From Meloidogyne chitwoodi (Eukaryota; Nematoda; Chromadorea; Rhabditida; Meloidogynidae), in contig JACZZP010000017.1 in assembly GCA_015183035.1 (NCBI GenBank), forward strand, positions 682,001 through 746,000: 64,000 bases of DNA, in the 5' to 3' direction. Below the pieces are notes generated by a model, which saw only the letters and a list, made by a program, of their open reading frames with translations, made no database searches and was not told the DNA's origin. Shown here in pieces: positions 1 through 11,800 of this stretch (its first letter is position 1; the number at the start of each line of letters is the position of its first letter). The position numbers were made by a program, and so were the translations under genes.

Positions 1-2401
1 AAAATAATAAAAATATAAATATATTTAACCCAAATTATTTAAACACAATTTTATAATTGTCTAATTATTATTAATTTTTAAAATAAAATTAATTTAAAAA
101 TTAAAAAAAAAAATATTTTTTTTTTTAATTTTTTTTTATTTTCTCCCTAAAAAAAGAAGAAAATATTTTTAAAATTATTTAAAAAAACTAGTCATTTCCT
201 CCTTAAAAATTCTTTCTTTTTTTATTTCTTCATTTATTTTTTTTAGTCATTTTAAAAAATCATTGAACTGTTTTTGGTGAATAATAAATAAATATATATT
301 TTACAATAACTATTACAGTAATATTATATAAATAATTATATATTTATTTATTTATTTAAAAGAAAATGATTGACGATATTTGAGAAAGAAAAAACCGAAA
401 AAAAGAATAATTTTTTAGGTAAAAAATTGCCGGCTGGTAGGAAAAAAGGCCAAAAAAGCCCTCTTTTTTTTTTAAATTATTCGCGCGTTTCTCAAAAATA
501 ATAATAAAGAAAAAAAGAAAAAAGAGAATTTATTTTAATAAAAAGGAAGGCTTTTTACACGCATATTTTGCCTATTTTTAATTTTTATTTTTATAAAATT
601 CCAATTTTTGAGAGAAGCTATTTATTGGATATTTAAGGAAAGAAAAAAATATATATTATTAATATTTATATTTATAAAAAAAAATTCTGAGAAAATTAAA
701 AAAAAAATATATTTAAAATTAATTAATTAAAAGAAGAGAGATAATAATAAAATAAGAGACAATTAGAGAAAAAAATAAATAAAATAATATTATTAAATTA
801 AATAAATATATATTTTTTTAATTTTTTTAGAAATTTTAAAAAAATTAAAAAAAAATAATTATTTTATATTTTTACTTTTTATTAATTATTTTATTTAGTC
901 TTTTAAAAAAATAAATAAAATATTTTAAATATTACTACCGTAATCTTTAAAATAAAAATAAACTTAAAAAGAAAGGAAAAAGTTAAAAATCAAAGAAATT
1001 TGTTTTATGGGAAATAAAGCATTTTTCTTCTTCTTCTTCTTAATTTATTTAAAAATGTAAAAATTCTCAATTTATTTATTTTAAAAATAAAAAAAGCCAA
1101 AAAATACATCAATTGACGCCTTTTTATTTTCTCGTCTTTTTTGCCTTATTTTATTTTATTTTCTCTATTTAAATGTTTTAAAAAGCTCGAATTTCGTTTT
1201 TAGTAGTCAATGAAATATATATTTATTTATTTTTAAAAGGTGGACATTGGCAAAAAAAGGTAAAAAATAAATAAAGGAAGTTAAGAATGTTTTTAAAAAA
1301 TAAAATTAATTTTATTTTTTAATATTTTAAAAATAAAATTAAATAAAAAATAATATTAATTAATTAAATAAAATTAAATAAAATTTAAAAAAATATTATA
1401 ATTTTGTAGAGATTGGGAAAATAAAAAATATTTAAATTTAAATTAATATTAATTTAATTAATTAAATAAATTTGTTAAAAAATTAAGTTTATGAAGATAA
1501 TTAATAATAAAATAAAAATATTGTATTGTTTTTATTAAATAGAGAAAATTAAAGGCATTTGCGCAAACAATAAATAAATAAAAAAATAAAAAATATTGAG
1601 GAAATATTAAGAGAAAATAAATAAAGGATATATTTATTATATATAAAAATGTCTCTTCTCTAAAATAATTTTTGTTTTTGATTTTTTTCCTTTTTTTTTT
1701 TAAAAAATGATCGGCCCAGGCTTTTTCCTATTGTTTTAATTGTACAATATTTTTTATAAAAAATAAATATTTATTTAAATAAATAAAAATAAATAAATAT
1801 AATTTATTTATTAGTCTATTATTTTTTTAAAATAAATAAAAATATTCTCTTTAAAATTATTTTGTCCTTTTTAATAGAGAGAATGTCTTTCTATTAGAAT
1901 AATATTTTTTATTTATTTTTTAAAAAGTTTTTTATAATTATTTAATTGTTTTAAAGAAAAAAAGAATTTATTAAATTTAATTAAAATTAAATTTTTGGAT
2001 TTTTAATAAAATAAATAGACTCAGAATTTTTTAATTAAACAAAAATTAAATAAATAATTGGGAATTAAATAATTTAATTAATTAAATAAATAAATATATT
2101 ATTTAAAATAAATAAATAAATAACAAAAAAAACCTTTAAAAATAAGTGTTGAATCATTTAGATTGACTAAAATAAATATATATTTTTATTTTTATATACT
2201 TCTTCACCTTTTTTTAAATAAAAATAAATGGCAAAAGTCTTCAAAGAGTGTCATTAAGAGTGTTACTACTATTACTAAAATATAAATAAATATAATATTA
2301 TTTATATAAATTGTGACAATTCTTTTTTTGTAAAAATATATTAATTATAAAAATAATTTAAAAATAAAATAAATTTATTAAAAAAAAATATATGGCTCTA
2401 G
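1..2401. other. AT-rich gene-free stretch
   Basis: Long A/T homopolymer runs and ATTTA/TAAAT simple sequence on both strands. No reading frame shows coding character, no splice-joined exons were found, and no tRNA arm pairs were seen. It may hold UTR or regulatory DNA of a gene to the left, but nothing specific can be supported. Confidence 0.6.
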
Positions 2402-2689
2402 TACACAATATACGTCCAATTAAATTTTTATATAATTTAATTTCAATTAATTTTAAATGTTTTAACAAATTAAACAGGGAATTGGATTCGCATCTCTTCC
2501 AATATATGTAGAAAGATTTTTTGTTAATATGGAAACGCTGAAAAAGAGATGAAGGTAACATATCTTTATTAGGCAATGCCTGATACTAGTAGTCTTAAGG
2601 GCTCCCCAGGTAGCCTTAATTCCCTGTTTCTTTTAAACTTAATATTTTTTAATAAAGCTCTGCTAGCAGTGATTGGAATTTTCGATTTT

Positions 2690-3535
2690 GCTCATACTCA
2701 TACTCATACTTCATACCGACTCATTTTTTCCCTCATACTCATACTCATACATCATACCTGCCAATTTTTTCCTTCATACATCATACTCATACCTGCTCTT
2801 TTTTTGGCCTCATACCTCATACTCATACATCATACTTTTCATACATTGAACTATTTTATGCCAATTTTTCATTGACATTTTTTATTTCTTCTGGATGAAC
2901 TAATTTTAAGTGTTTAACAAAATTAGGAAGAGATATTTATTTATGGCAGAGTTCGCATCAACAAAAATCAAAATAAAGGTACAAAAAATCTTATTAAAAG
3001 ATCATAAGGTATAACATTTTCTTAATTAAAGTACGCTTTATTTAAAAAAATTTTATCCCTGTTCAAATCTATTTTTTCCCCGATAAGGGTTAAATGATTT
3101 TCAAGAACCGTATATCCAGTTAAATAGTTGGATTTTCGTGAAGGATATTTTTAAAACTTTCAGGTCATTTTCAGCGCCGCAGGCGAAAATTTTTGAAGTT
3201 AATCGAAATCTTGTTGCCATAAATTCACCCTTTTTAGCGCCGCAGGCAAAATTTTTTATAATTTATTGCCTTCTAGTTGCCAAAAATTCACGTTTTTTTG
3301 GAAAAACTGCTCATACTTCATACTCGTACTCATACCTCATACCGGCTAATTTTATCATACTCATACTCATACTTGCACTTTTTTAGGCCTCATACTCATA
3401 CTCATACATCATACCGACCATTTTTAGACCTCATACATCATACTCATACTTCATACCTGCCATTTTTTTCCTTCATACTCATACTCATACTTCATACCGA
3501 GGTATGAGTATGAGTATGAGGTATGAGTATGATTT
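2690..3535. repeat. CTCATA/TCATAC hexamer arrays inside the element
   Basis: Blocks at about 2690-2840 and 3308-3500 read as variants of ctcatactcatactcata, punctuated by tcataccg or tcatacctgcc units. At 3500-3535 the array flips strand (ggtatgagtatgagtatgag), so the last part can pair with the rest. The arrays lie entirely within the terminal inverted repeats of the element and are likely minisatellite growth inside it. Confidence 0.85.
3171..3292. repeat. Two imperfect ~60-bp tandem copies around AGCGCCGCAGGC
   Basis: Copy one at about 3171-3230 and copy two at about 3234-3292 share the GC-rich core agcgccgcaggc, an AAAATTTTT run and a ttgcca(t/a)aaattcac end. GC-rich runs are rare here, so the match is unlikely to be chance. 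It lies inside the Tc1/mariner-like element. Confidence 0.6.
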
Positions 3536-3629
3536 TGGTATGACCTTCCAATCACTGTCTGCTAGTCCTTGAGAAAGGCTTTATAATAAATAAGAATATT
3601 ATATTTGTTGATTGGACGTATATTGTGTA

Positions 3630-4161
3630 ATATACCCAAATATATATTATAATGACTTAATTATTTTAAAGACAAACATTCCCCCTAACCTTTGGAAGGA
3701 CACAAGTTTTTATTTTCTCTAAAAAATATAAAATAATAAAATTCTAATGTATTATTAAAATAATTATTAGAGATTATCAAAGTTTTTTTGATTTAATTTA
3801 CTCAATTGGACTGGACTCAGGGAAAATCAAGGCTTAGATTCTGGTCTTTATCTCTATTTAAGAATACACTAAAAAAGTAAATTAATTTAAAAAAGTAATT
3901 ATTTTAAATTTAAATAAATAAATATATTTATTTATTTTATTTATCTTTCAGTTTTTTCTTTTTTTCAAGTTTTTCCTTCAATAAAGGTAATTTAGATATT
4001 TTTAAAATAATTCTTTTCATTTATTTAAAAACTCTTTTAATTAAGAATATATTCAAATATAAATATCTCAATTTTATTTAAAAATTACTAAATATTACTA
4101 AAATATTTTAAATAAAAAAGTTTAACTCTCTCAGTATTTAATTATAAAAATTTAAATTTAA
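3630..4161. other. Intergenic, probable unc-11 3' UTR side
   Basis: Mostly AT-rich. A short less AT-biased part at 3655-3860 shows no coding continuity. The part next to 4161 would be the 3' UTR of unc-11 on the minus strand. Nothing else recognised. Confidence 0.4.
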
Positions 4162-6958
4162 TTATTTTGGTTGTATTGGTCGATTATTTAATTCACAAAT
4201 CATAGCAAAAGGATTGGTAGAAGAGTCAAAATTTTGTTGTCTAGATCCTTCAGGTGTATTAAACATAAGAAAATCAGAAGGATTATTTGGATATTGCTGT
4301 TTTAATTGAATTGACGAAAATCCACCACCAAAAGGATTATTTGGAACAATAGACTGATTTTGTACTAAAATAATAATATTTTTAATTTAAATAAATTTAA
4401 ATTTAAAAACTAACCAAAAGGATTTGGAGCCATCATTGGAGGAATAATTGGTGGTTGTGGTTGATAATTCAAAAATGGATTGTCAATTGGTGCAACATTT
4501 CCTCCATTAAAAGGTACAGAATTTACTTAAAGTTTTTTTTTAATTATTTAAAATTAAATAATTATAAATTTTAAAAATATATTACATTTTTATTATTATT
4601 ATTTTTAAATTTATTTTTCTATCAATTTTTCTCGTTTAATCGCAAATAGACAAACAGCGAGAGAATATTAATGTAAACAATTTCTATCTCTATACAAATG
4701 AAATAAAAGAGTTAATTTAGAATTTTCATATGTATTCCCCATTAGCTCAGTCGGTTAGAGCGCTGTACTTATAAGCTGTTATGACATGCAGATGTCGCCG
4801 GTTCGAGTCCGGCATGGGGAAGAAAACTTTTTAGCTTTAAATTTTTAATTTTAAAGAAAAAAAATTAAATATTGTTCCATTAATAAAAAAAGAAAAATTT
4901 TTTCATCGACTTTAAACACTTATTTTTACCATAAAATAATTTTAAAACGGAAACCTTGTTGTGGTCGATTATTTAATTCAGCAACCATAGCAAAAGGATT
5001 GGTAGAATCAAGATCTTGTTGTCTAGATAAAACTTCTTCACCTTTTGGCGGAGTGTCAAACATAAGAAGATCAGAAGCAATCGGAAACTGCTGTTGTAAT
5101 GGAGTTGACGAAAAACCACCAAAAGGATTATTTGCTATAATTGGCCCAGACGATGTTGGTACTAAACAAAATAACTTTTTAAAAAAAATATAATATAAAA
5201 AAACCTCCTTGTTGTTGAAGTTGAATACGTCTTTGATCTTCATATTGTCGTAAACGTTCCTTCTCTTCTTCTAAATAACGCTGTTTGACAGAATCATCGA
5301 CATTATACTCATGATATTGAGAAGGATATTGATTTGAATAAATTTGTTGGGCAGAATAAATTTGTTGGGAAACAATCTTCATAAATAAATATTTATTTTA
5401 AAAAGAATAAAAAGTTAAAAAAACCTGTTGAGCCGAAGATTGTGTCAAAGTAGGTTGTTGAGTTCCTCGTCCACCTCCCAAATGAAAAAGATGTGACTCT
5501 AATGCTTCAAGTAATGAAGCTGGAGCACGTGTCAAATCTGGAACTTCACCACGTTCAACACCAGCAGATTCAGCAAGAGTAAGGAAAGCTGAGACTTTGT
5601 CAAGACGAGCCTAATTTTTTCAAATTTAATTAATAAAATAAAAAAACAAACCAAAAAAGCCTTGTACAAATCAAGTGCTTCTTTACATTGTTTCTTATTC
5701 ATATCAAAATATTTCTCTAATAAATTAATTACTCCATCATTATAACAAGCAAATAAACGAATTAAGTCTCGAAATAATAAAATAAAAGAACAATTAATAA
5801 CACTATTATTTAATTCTGAGTTTGTAACCTTAAAATAAAAAGAAACGTAATTTTTAATAATAAATTAAAAAAAAAGAAACTTGAAATTCCAAAAGTGCAT
5901 CAATTTGTGTTTGTAATATTGGCATAGTTTTAAGTAATTTGTCTGCATATAAAGTTCGTAAAAGTCCATCATCTCTTCCACGTTTTACTTTGCAAAAGTC
6001 AAAGGCGCAAAGTCGATAAGTGTGAATTTTTTCTGAAATATATTTCCCATAACGACGAACATGCGTGGCCATGTCATAACCTAAAAATTAGAGAAAAAGA
6101 TGGGTGTAAGCACAAAATTGTTTTAAAAAAATGTAAATTGTATAATAAAATTTAAAAAAAAAAATAATAAATAATTTTAAAATAGCTTATTTTTAAGAAT
6201 ATTTTCAAAAATATAAACCTGCTGCTATTGCATCAGATCCTAAAGTAGATTTGTCCATAAAATTAGTCAAATTAAAAGTTGTATTACAAGAAGCCAAATA
6301 TTGAGAAAAACGCTTTAAAAAATAACATTTTTAAAATATAATTAAATTAAAAAATAACCTCATTTCCATAACACATCAAATTTTGGATTGTAATCAAAGC
6401 CTTAAAATAAAAAATTAAATAAATTAAATAATTAAAAAACCTTGTATACAACAATCCAATTTGGATTTTGAGTCCTCTCAATTAGTAAATTGGCCATAGA
6501 AGGAATAGAAACATTCGGTTCATTTGTGCAATGTAGTAAGTCTATAAAAAAATTGGTATTTTTGTTAAAGAATTTTTTTCGATGATAAATTTATGCAAAA
6601 TGTGGAAAATAGGAAATTTTAGATGTTACATGTCCAAGATTTTATTTTTTAGAAACTTATCATAAAAAACCCTTTGGTTAGCTCTAAAAAACCTTTTAAC
6701 AATTAAAAACCTTTCTAAAATAAAACAAATATAGTCCGCAAAAATATGTCCGCAAAAAAAAATATAAAATTAAAAAAACGTACAGTCCAAATGTTTTTTC
6801 TTAGGTGCCGTTAATTCTTCCGTTGTAGCTTTACAAATAGTTTTGCCTAATTGAGAACCAGCCAAAGAATGTTTGGCAGCATTTAATCGGTCAGTAATTG
6901 TTTGTCCGCCAGAAGTAAAAGGCATTTGCGCGTGTGCAAGCTTTTCAAGAGTTTGCAT
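4162..6958 (-). CDS. unc-11: Clathrin-assembly protein AP180/CALM (UNC-11)
   Basis: Binds PI(4,5)P2 and clathrin and recruits synaptobrevin-type cargo in endocytosis at the plasma membrane. Eleven exons: 6784-6958, 6441-6541, 6359-6400, 6219-6312, 5881-6080, 5652-5828, 5425-5610, 5205-5376, 4955-5161, 4415-4525, 4162-4364 (about 555 aa). The N-terminal ANTH domain is complete, opening with [11 protein letters not shown] and holding [33 protein letters not shown] and RTLYADKLL. The tail is Gln/Asn/Pro-rich with several NPF motifs, which bind EH domains. The start is the first ATG of the conserved N-terminus. The last exon (4162-4364) is a diverged copy of 4955-5161, with the same phase, two NPF motifs and the shared end ELNNRP. 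Reading through 4955 gives an alternative short C-terminus ending at 4926. Confidence 0.93.
4736..4821 (+). tRNA. tRNA-Ile (anticodon UAU), with ~12-nt intron
   Basis: The acceptor stem TCCCCAT (4736-4742) pairs with ATGGGGA (4814-4820); the A-box is TAGCTCAGTCGG and the B-box GGTTCGAGTCC. The anticodon stem CTGTA (4763-4767) pairs with TGCAG (4787-4791, one G-U). The loop reads CT-TAT-A with a 12-nt insertion after position 37 (4774-4785), the canonical place for nuclear tRNA introns. TAT anticodon is at 4770-4772. The gene sits on the plus strand inside a minus-strand intron of unc-11. Confidence 0.9.
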
Positions 6959-7324
6959 TTTTTGTAATATAGATTATTAAAGAATCACAGAAATTAAATA
7001 ATAAAAATAGGAAATATTCGACTAGTAAATCTCTAAAATAAAAATAAAGTTTATTAAAATGTGTAGAATAAAAAAGGTTTTTTTCCAAATGAAACAATCG
7101 ACAATATAAAAAAACAATTTATGTTTAATTATGTTCTTTTTTCTCTTATTTTAGGTAGAAATGTCATTCTTTTATTTTTTTAATTGTAAGAAAAATAATA
7201 TAATTATATTATTAGAAATACAAAGATCAAAAACTCAATATATAAAAGATAGTGAATCACAAGTAATATTTATTTTTTCTTTCTAAATTAATTAATTATT
7301 TGTCTCTTCAATTTTTGATCTTAA

Positions 7325-7575
7325 ACATTGGGACAAAATTCTGGGTACACCTCAGTTGAGTCAGCACAATTGAGTCACTGTTTCTCCTAACTTTGTTTGA
7401 AGCCTACTAAATTCGTTCATTTTCATCTCATTCGACTCAGCTCGAAAAGCTCTTTCAAATGAGCGTGTTTTAATTCTAATTTAGGAAAAAACGGGTGAAA
7501 TATTTTAGACGGTGTCTCAACCGTTCCTGACTCAATCATGCTGACTCAACTGAACCGTTCCCCAAAATTCTCTTA
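7325..7575. mobile_element. Foldback/MITE-like element (TTGAGTCAGCA arms)
   Basis: The left arm at 7353-7376 (cagttgagtcagcacaattg then agtca) matches the reverse complement of 7529-7552 with two mismatches. Weaker inverted similarity extends outward (aaaattct near 7335 against the reverse complement near 7565). The arms enclose about 150 bp without coding capacity. Precise ends and a target duplication were not identified, so the class is uncertain. Confidence 0.5.
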
Positions 7576-7977
7576 TATTTAAAATATTTAATTAATGGAC
7601 AGTTCAACGCCAAAAATTTTAAATAATTACTATTAATTGAGTGAGAGGAGCTACTGGTGAAATGAAGATCAAGATTTTTTTTTAATTTAAACTATTTAAC
7701 ATAAATGACTAATGGGATAAAGTGAGCCTACATAAACTGTCGTAAAATTTATTTAAAAAAGTTTTTTTTTGAGTAATTTATTTAATGTCAAAATTCAAAA
7801 AATCATATTTTTGACGTCACACAAATATATAAAAAATATTTAGAAATGAAAAAAGGAAAAAATTATTTTTTTGCTGCCAATATTAAAATATAATAAAAAA
7901 TATATAATATATTTATTGTCAGTCTCTGGACGAACTCATAAGGAGAAAAAAAATAAAAATATTTATAAAAATGTATA

Positions 7978-8100
7978 GATGTGCCCGCGGCTGAAAAATT
8001 ATATAAAATACTCTCTTACAAGAAACACAAAAAGCAATGGCGGGAACACGTTGTTTTCAAAGCTATTGAGGAAGTTGAGAGACGAAGAATCGATATATAT
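7978..8100 (+). other. Possible orphan exon, unassigned
   Basis: The frame starting at 7981 reads PAAEKLYKIL then KKHKKQWREHVV and EEVERRRID before running into T-rich sequence. Amino-acid composition and GC content are more coding-like than the surroundings. It follows a tatag acceptor-like site (about 7974-7978), but no matching upstream or downstream exon was found. It may be chance or a relic. Confidence 0.15.
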
Positions 8101-8851
8101 ATTTCCCTTCTTTTCTTCTACTTTTCTTTTTCCTTTTCTCTTTTACGCCAAAATTTCTTTTATTTTCACCCCCGTGTCATTTTTACTGCCAACTCATTGC
8201 TTTCTCTTTAGCCACGAGAAAATGCCGAAAGGATTAAGAGAGAGAATAAAAAGGGCAAAAAAATCTTTTATTTTTTAATATATGTAGATATTTGGTGGAT
8301 TAAAATTAAATATTTTTTTGTTATAATTTTATCATTTTGTGTGTGTGTAATTATAAAAAAACATAAAATTTGACACTTTAAAGAAGAAAAAGAAAAATAG
8401 AATTATTTATTTATTTAAATAGTAAAAAATTTATAATAGAAAATTTTATTTAAATTTCTTTAGAATGAGAGAATTAATATTTCTTAAGGAAGGACACACT
8501 CCTTTCTAAAATTATTGGCACTTAAATAGTACTAAAAAGAGATTATTTAATAAATGTTTTTATCCTTCAGATTTTGACTAAAAAAACAGCCAATCCCCGG
8601 CAACATTTCTCGTTTCAGTTAAAGCCTTTCACGCCCTACAAAGTCGAAACCTAAAAAATGGACACAAAATGCATGCCTTTCAATTTATTAGAAAATAAAT
8701 AACCCAAAAATGGTTAACTTTTCACCGGAATTTTTTTAAAGAAATATAATAAAATATATAATTATTTTAGTAAAATAAAAAAATTGAGCGTTAAATATAA
8801 TATTATCTATATATTGGCAAAATAAAAATCATTTAAAAAAAAAATTATTTT

Positions 8852-11800
8852 TTAAAATTCTCTCCATCTACTTAAATCCATTTGTGGAATTTCTGAACAA
8901 GAAACGGAAGGTCCAGTTCTAAATGCTTCTCTTGGAACAATTCTAATATCATCAGCATTATCACAAATTATTCTAGCTAATGAAGAACGTCTAATTTCTG
9001 CTAATTGTGCTCTTGTAAAAATTCCAGGATTTTCATAATAAAAACGATCTCCATCTCTTGTACGGGCAAATTGAGGGCCAATTACACAAGCACTTTATAA
9101 AATTATAATTATTTTATTTTAATTAATTAATTAATTTAAAATCTCCAAAATAGCTAAAACGATACATTTACTCTTTAATATTTAAAATAATTTTATTTAA
9201 GTATATTTAATTAATTATTTATTAAAAACAATAAAAAAAGCTCTTACACAGTTGGTCCAACAAGTCCTCTAATTACTGGATCTTCTAATAAAGCACCAAC
9301 AAAGAAGTCAATTTTATCTTTTTTTTTTTAATAAATATTTTACATATAATAATAATTAAAAATAATAACCTGGTGATCCATAAATTCTTTGTAAATTATT
9401 TCTTGCTTCAACACTTAATATTTCTCTACTTAACTTTAATTAAAATTAATTAATTTTTTAATTAAAAAATAAAAAAAACATGATCAAATGTTGTAGCACC
9501 AGGTAATCCACAAAGTTGTCGAAAGCGTAAATATGAAGGTAACTAAATTAAATATTTTAATAAATAAAAATTAATTAATTATTTACTCCATGATCCCGAC
9601 CTCTTTGAATATTTATTGTACCTAAAATAAAATTATTTAATTAAATAATTTTTTAAAGAGATTATTTTTTAATTAATTATTTTAAAATATATTTAAATTT
9701 AAATCTTTTTAAATTAAAATTAAAAAAAATTAATTATTTACCCAAATCAGTTGTACCAAACATTTGTTCTGTTACCTTTAAAAGAATTATTTAAAAATTA
9801 AAAATTTATATATTTCAATTTTTACCGTTCTAGTTAATCGTTGTGGTCTTTTTAAAGGTTGAGACATCATTCCTCTAATTATTGGATCTATTCCACCTTG
9901 AAAAATAAGTCTATCAGATTTTAATGTTCCATCAACAAAAGCAAATCCCCCAAAAGGTATTGTTCTATTAAAAGCATCTAAACGTTGATAAAATTCCTTT
10001 TAAAAATTTAAATTAAATTAAATAATTTAAATAAATTAAACTTGTATCATTCCATGTCCAAAACGATATGCTCCAGAAGTAAATTCATTAGCTACAGTTG
10101 AATCAACATTATGGTCATATCCTCGATAAGAACCAACTTTTAATTAATTTAAATTAAATAATTTAAAAAATAATTTAAAAAAAACCTGTAGATGCAAATG
10201 AAGAACCCAAAACTTTTGGTAAATATTCTCTATAACAAATAGCCTAAAATAATTATTTAAAATTAATTTTTTTATTTTTTTACTTGAATTTCAGCACCAA
10301 CAATTTTTCTTGTTTCTTGAAAAAGTCTGTCACCATTCTAAAAAATTAAAAAATAAAATATTTAAATAAATAAAACAACCCAATGTGGATTAATTCTTTG
10401 CAAACGATTAGCAATACTTTAAAATAAAATAAATAAAATAATTTCATTATAAATATCTCCTTACATTTCGTACCACTCTATTACACGACATTTCGTCACA
10501 ACGGCAAAAAAACTACATTTTGTTTACCCGAGCCTACGATTTTTCCCTTTGGGACGAAATGTCGTGCAATAGATGGAACGAAATGTCGGAACAAGAAATA
10601 AACATTTTTACCGATTATGTTCCCTTGTAAGTAATAAATGAAATGATGTTAATCCCAAAAATAAATTAACACGACTATCCCCAGCAATAAAAGTAGCAGA
10701 ACTTTAAAAAAATATTTATTTAATTTTAATTTAATTAATTTTTACCAATCACCAGAATTACGACATTTAGATGAGTCAAAAGGTAATAAACGCATTCTAA
10801 AAAAAATAAAAATAAAAATTATTTTTTTAAATTAAATAAATTAATTTTATATATTTAGATTTAATTAATTACCCATTAAAATTATTCATTTTTAAAAATC
10901 CAGTTGAGCCTTCTCTAAATTTATTTAAATCACCAACACTTGAACTTAAAATTATCTTTTTTATTATTTTATTTTAATTAAAATAAAATAACCCATAAAT
11001 AGGTGATCCATCAATATAACCAGTATTTTCACTTAATTGTTGTCTTGGCTTAGTTCTTCCAGAACCACAAATTGGTGAAGAACGAGAAACTCTTAAACAA
11101 CCATCAGATTTAAAATTTGTATTTGGATCTGATGGATTTAAAAATATTGCCATACACTTTAAAAAATATTTAAATTATTTAAATTAATTTTAAAAAAAAA
11201 GACTTACTCTAGAAGGAATATTTTGACAAACATTACATTTAGCTGAAGGTACTAATGTTGTTTTTGCCATATCATGAGACATAAATTGACCAAATTGCAT
11301 TAAAAGAGCATTATATTCTCCATGTATTACTTGCTATAAATTAATTAAATTAATATTTATTTAAATATTAAAATTTAATTAAGTTTAGGGATGGTTAGGG
11401 GGTAAATGTCCTTATTTGTGTACTCCTATATTTTTTAAAAAATAAAAATAAAATTATTTATTTAAAATTTTATGTAACCTTTGCAGTAGAAAGAATTTGT
11501 CGATTTATTTCTCTTGGACTTGGCCTTATATTTGTTATAGAAGCTTTTTATTAAATTAATTAAATTAAAATTAATTATTATTAAAAAATAAAAACATACA
11601 AACTGGTTCAGATAATCCACCATCATATTCTGGGGGCATTAATCTTTAAATTAAATTAATTTATTTAAATTTATTTTTAAAATATATTTAATACTTACCT
11701 ACTGTAAGGGCGAAAGGCAGCACCACGAAGTGGAAACTTTTAAAGAGAAAATAATTGTTTTAAAATTATAAATATTTTTTTTAAATACATATAACTAGTA

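Larger units (their letters stand above)
2402..3629. mobile_element. Non-autonomous Tc1/mariner-like element with TA target duplication
   Basis: A 17-bp perfect terminal inverted repeat, CACAATATACGTCCAAT, lies at 2404-2420, with its reverse complement at 3611-3627. Each end is bordered by TA (2402-2403 and 3628-3629), the target duplication typical of Tc1/mariner elements. Inner arms are also inverted: a gctag...cagtgattggaa segment near 2663-2678 recurs in reverse complement at 3548-3565. The interior has no transposase frame; it is filled with TCATAC-type hexamer arrays and a short tandem duplication. The short frames across the repeats (for example 2576-2875 and 3277-3507) are repeat translations, not genes. 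Confidence 0.72.
6959..8851. other. Intergenic between unc-11 promoter side and peroxidase 3' end
   Basis: Holds the likely unc-11 5' region next to 6959, a foldback element at about 7325-7575, and a short stretch of better codon character at 7975-8100. The rest is AT-rich with no supported gene. Confidence 0.4.

Noticed and set aside
2576..3507. Frames of 76-99 codons rich in HTHTSY across the repeats
   Set aside because: They translate the hexamer arrays inside the transposon-like element and change with the repeat phase.
4999..5193. Plus-strand frame opposite an unc-11 exon
   Set aside because: Shadow of the minus-strand coding exon; no splice or domain support.
4926..5243. Single 105-codon frame read as a separate gene
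   Set aside because: It is an unc-11 exon plus flanking introns; the true protein runs through splices at 5161/5205 and 4955.
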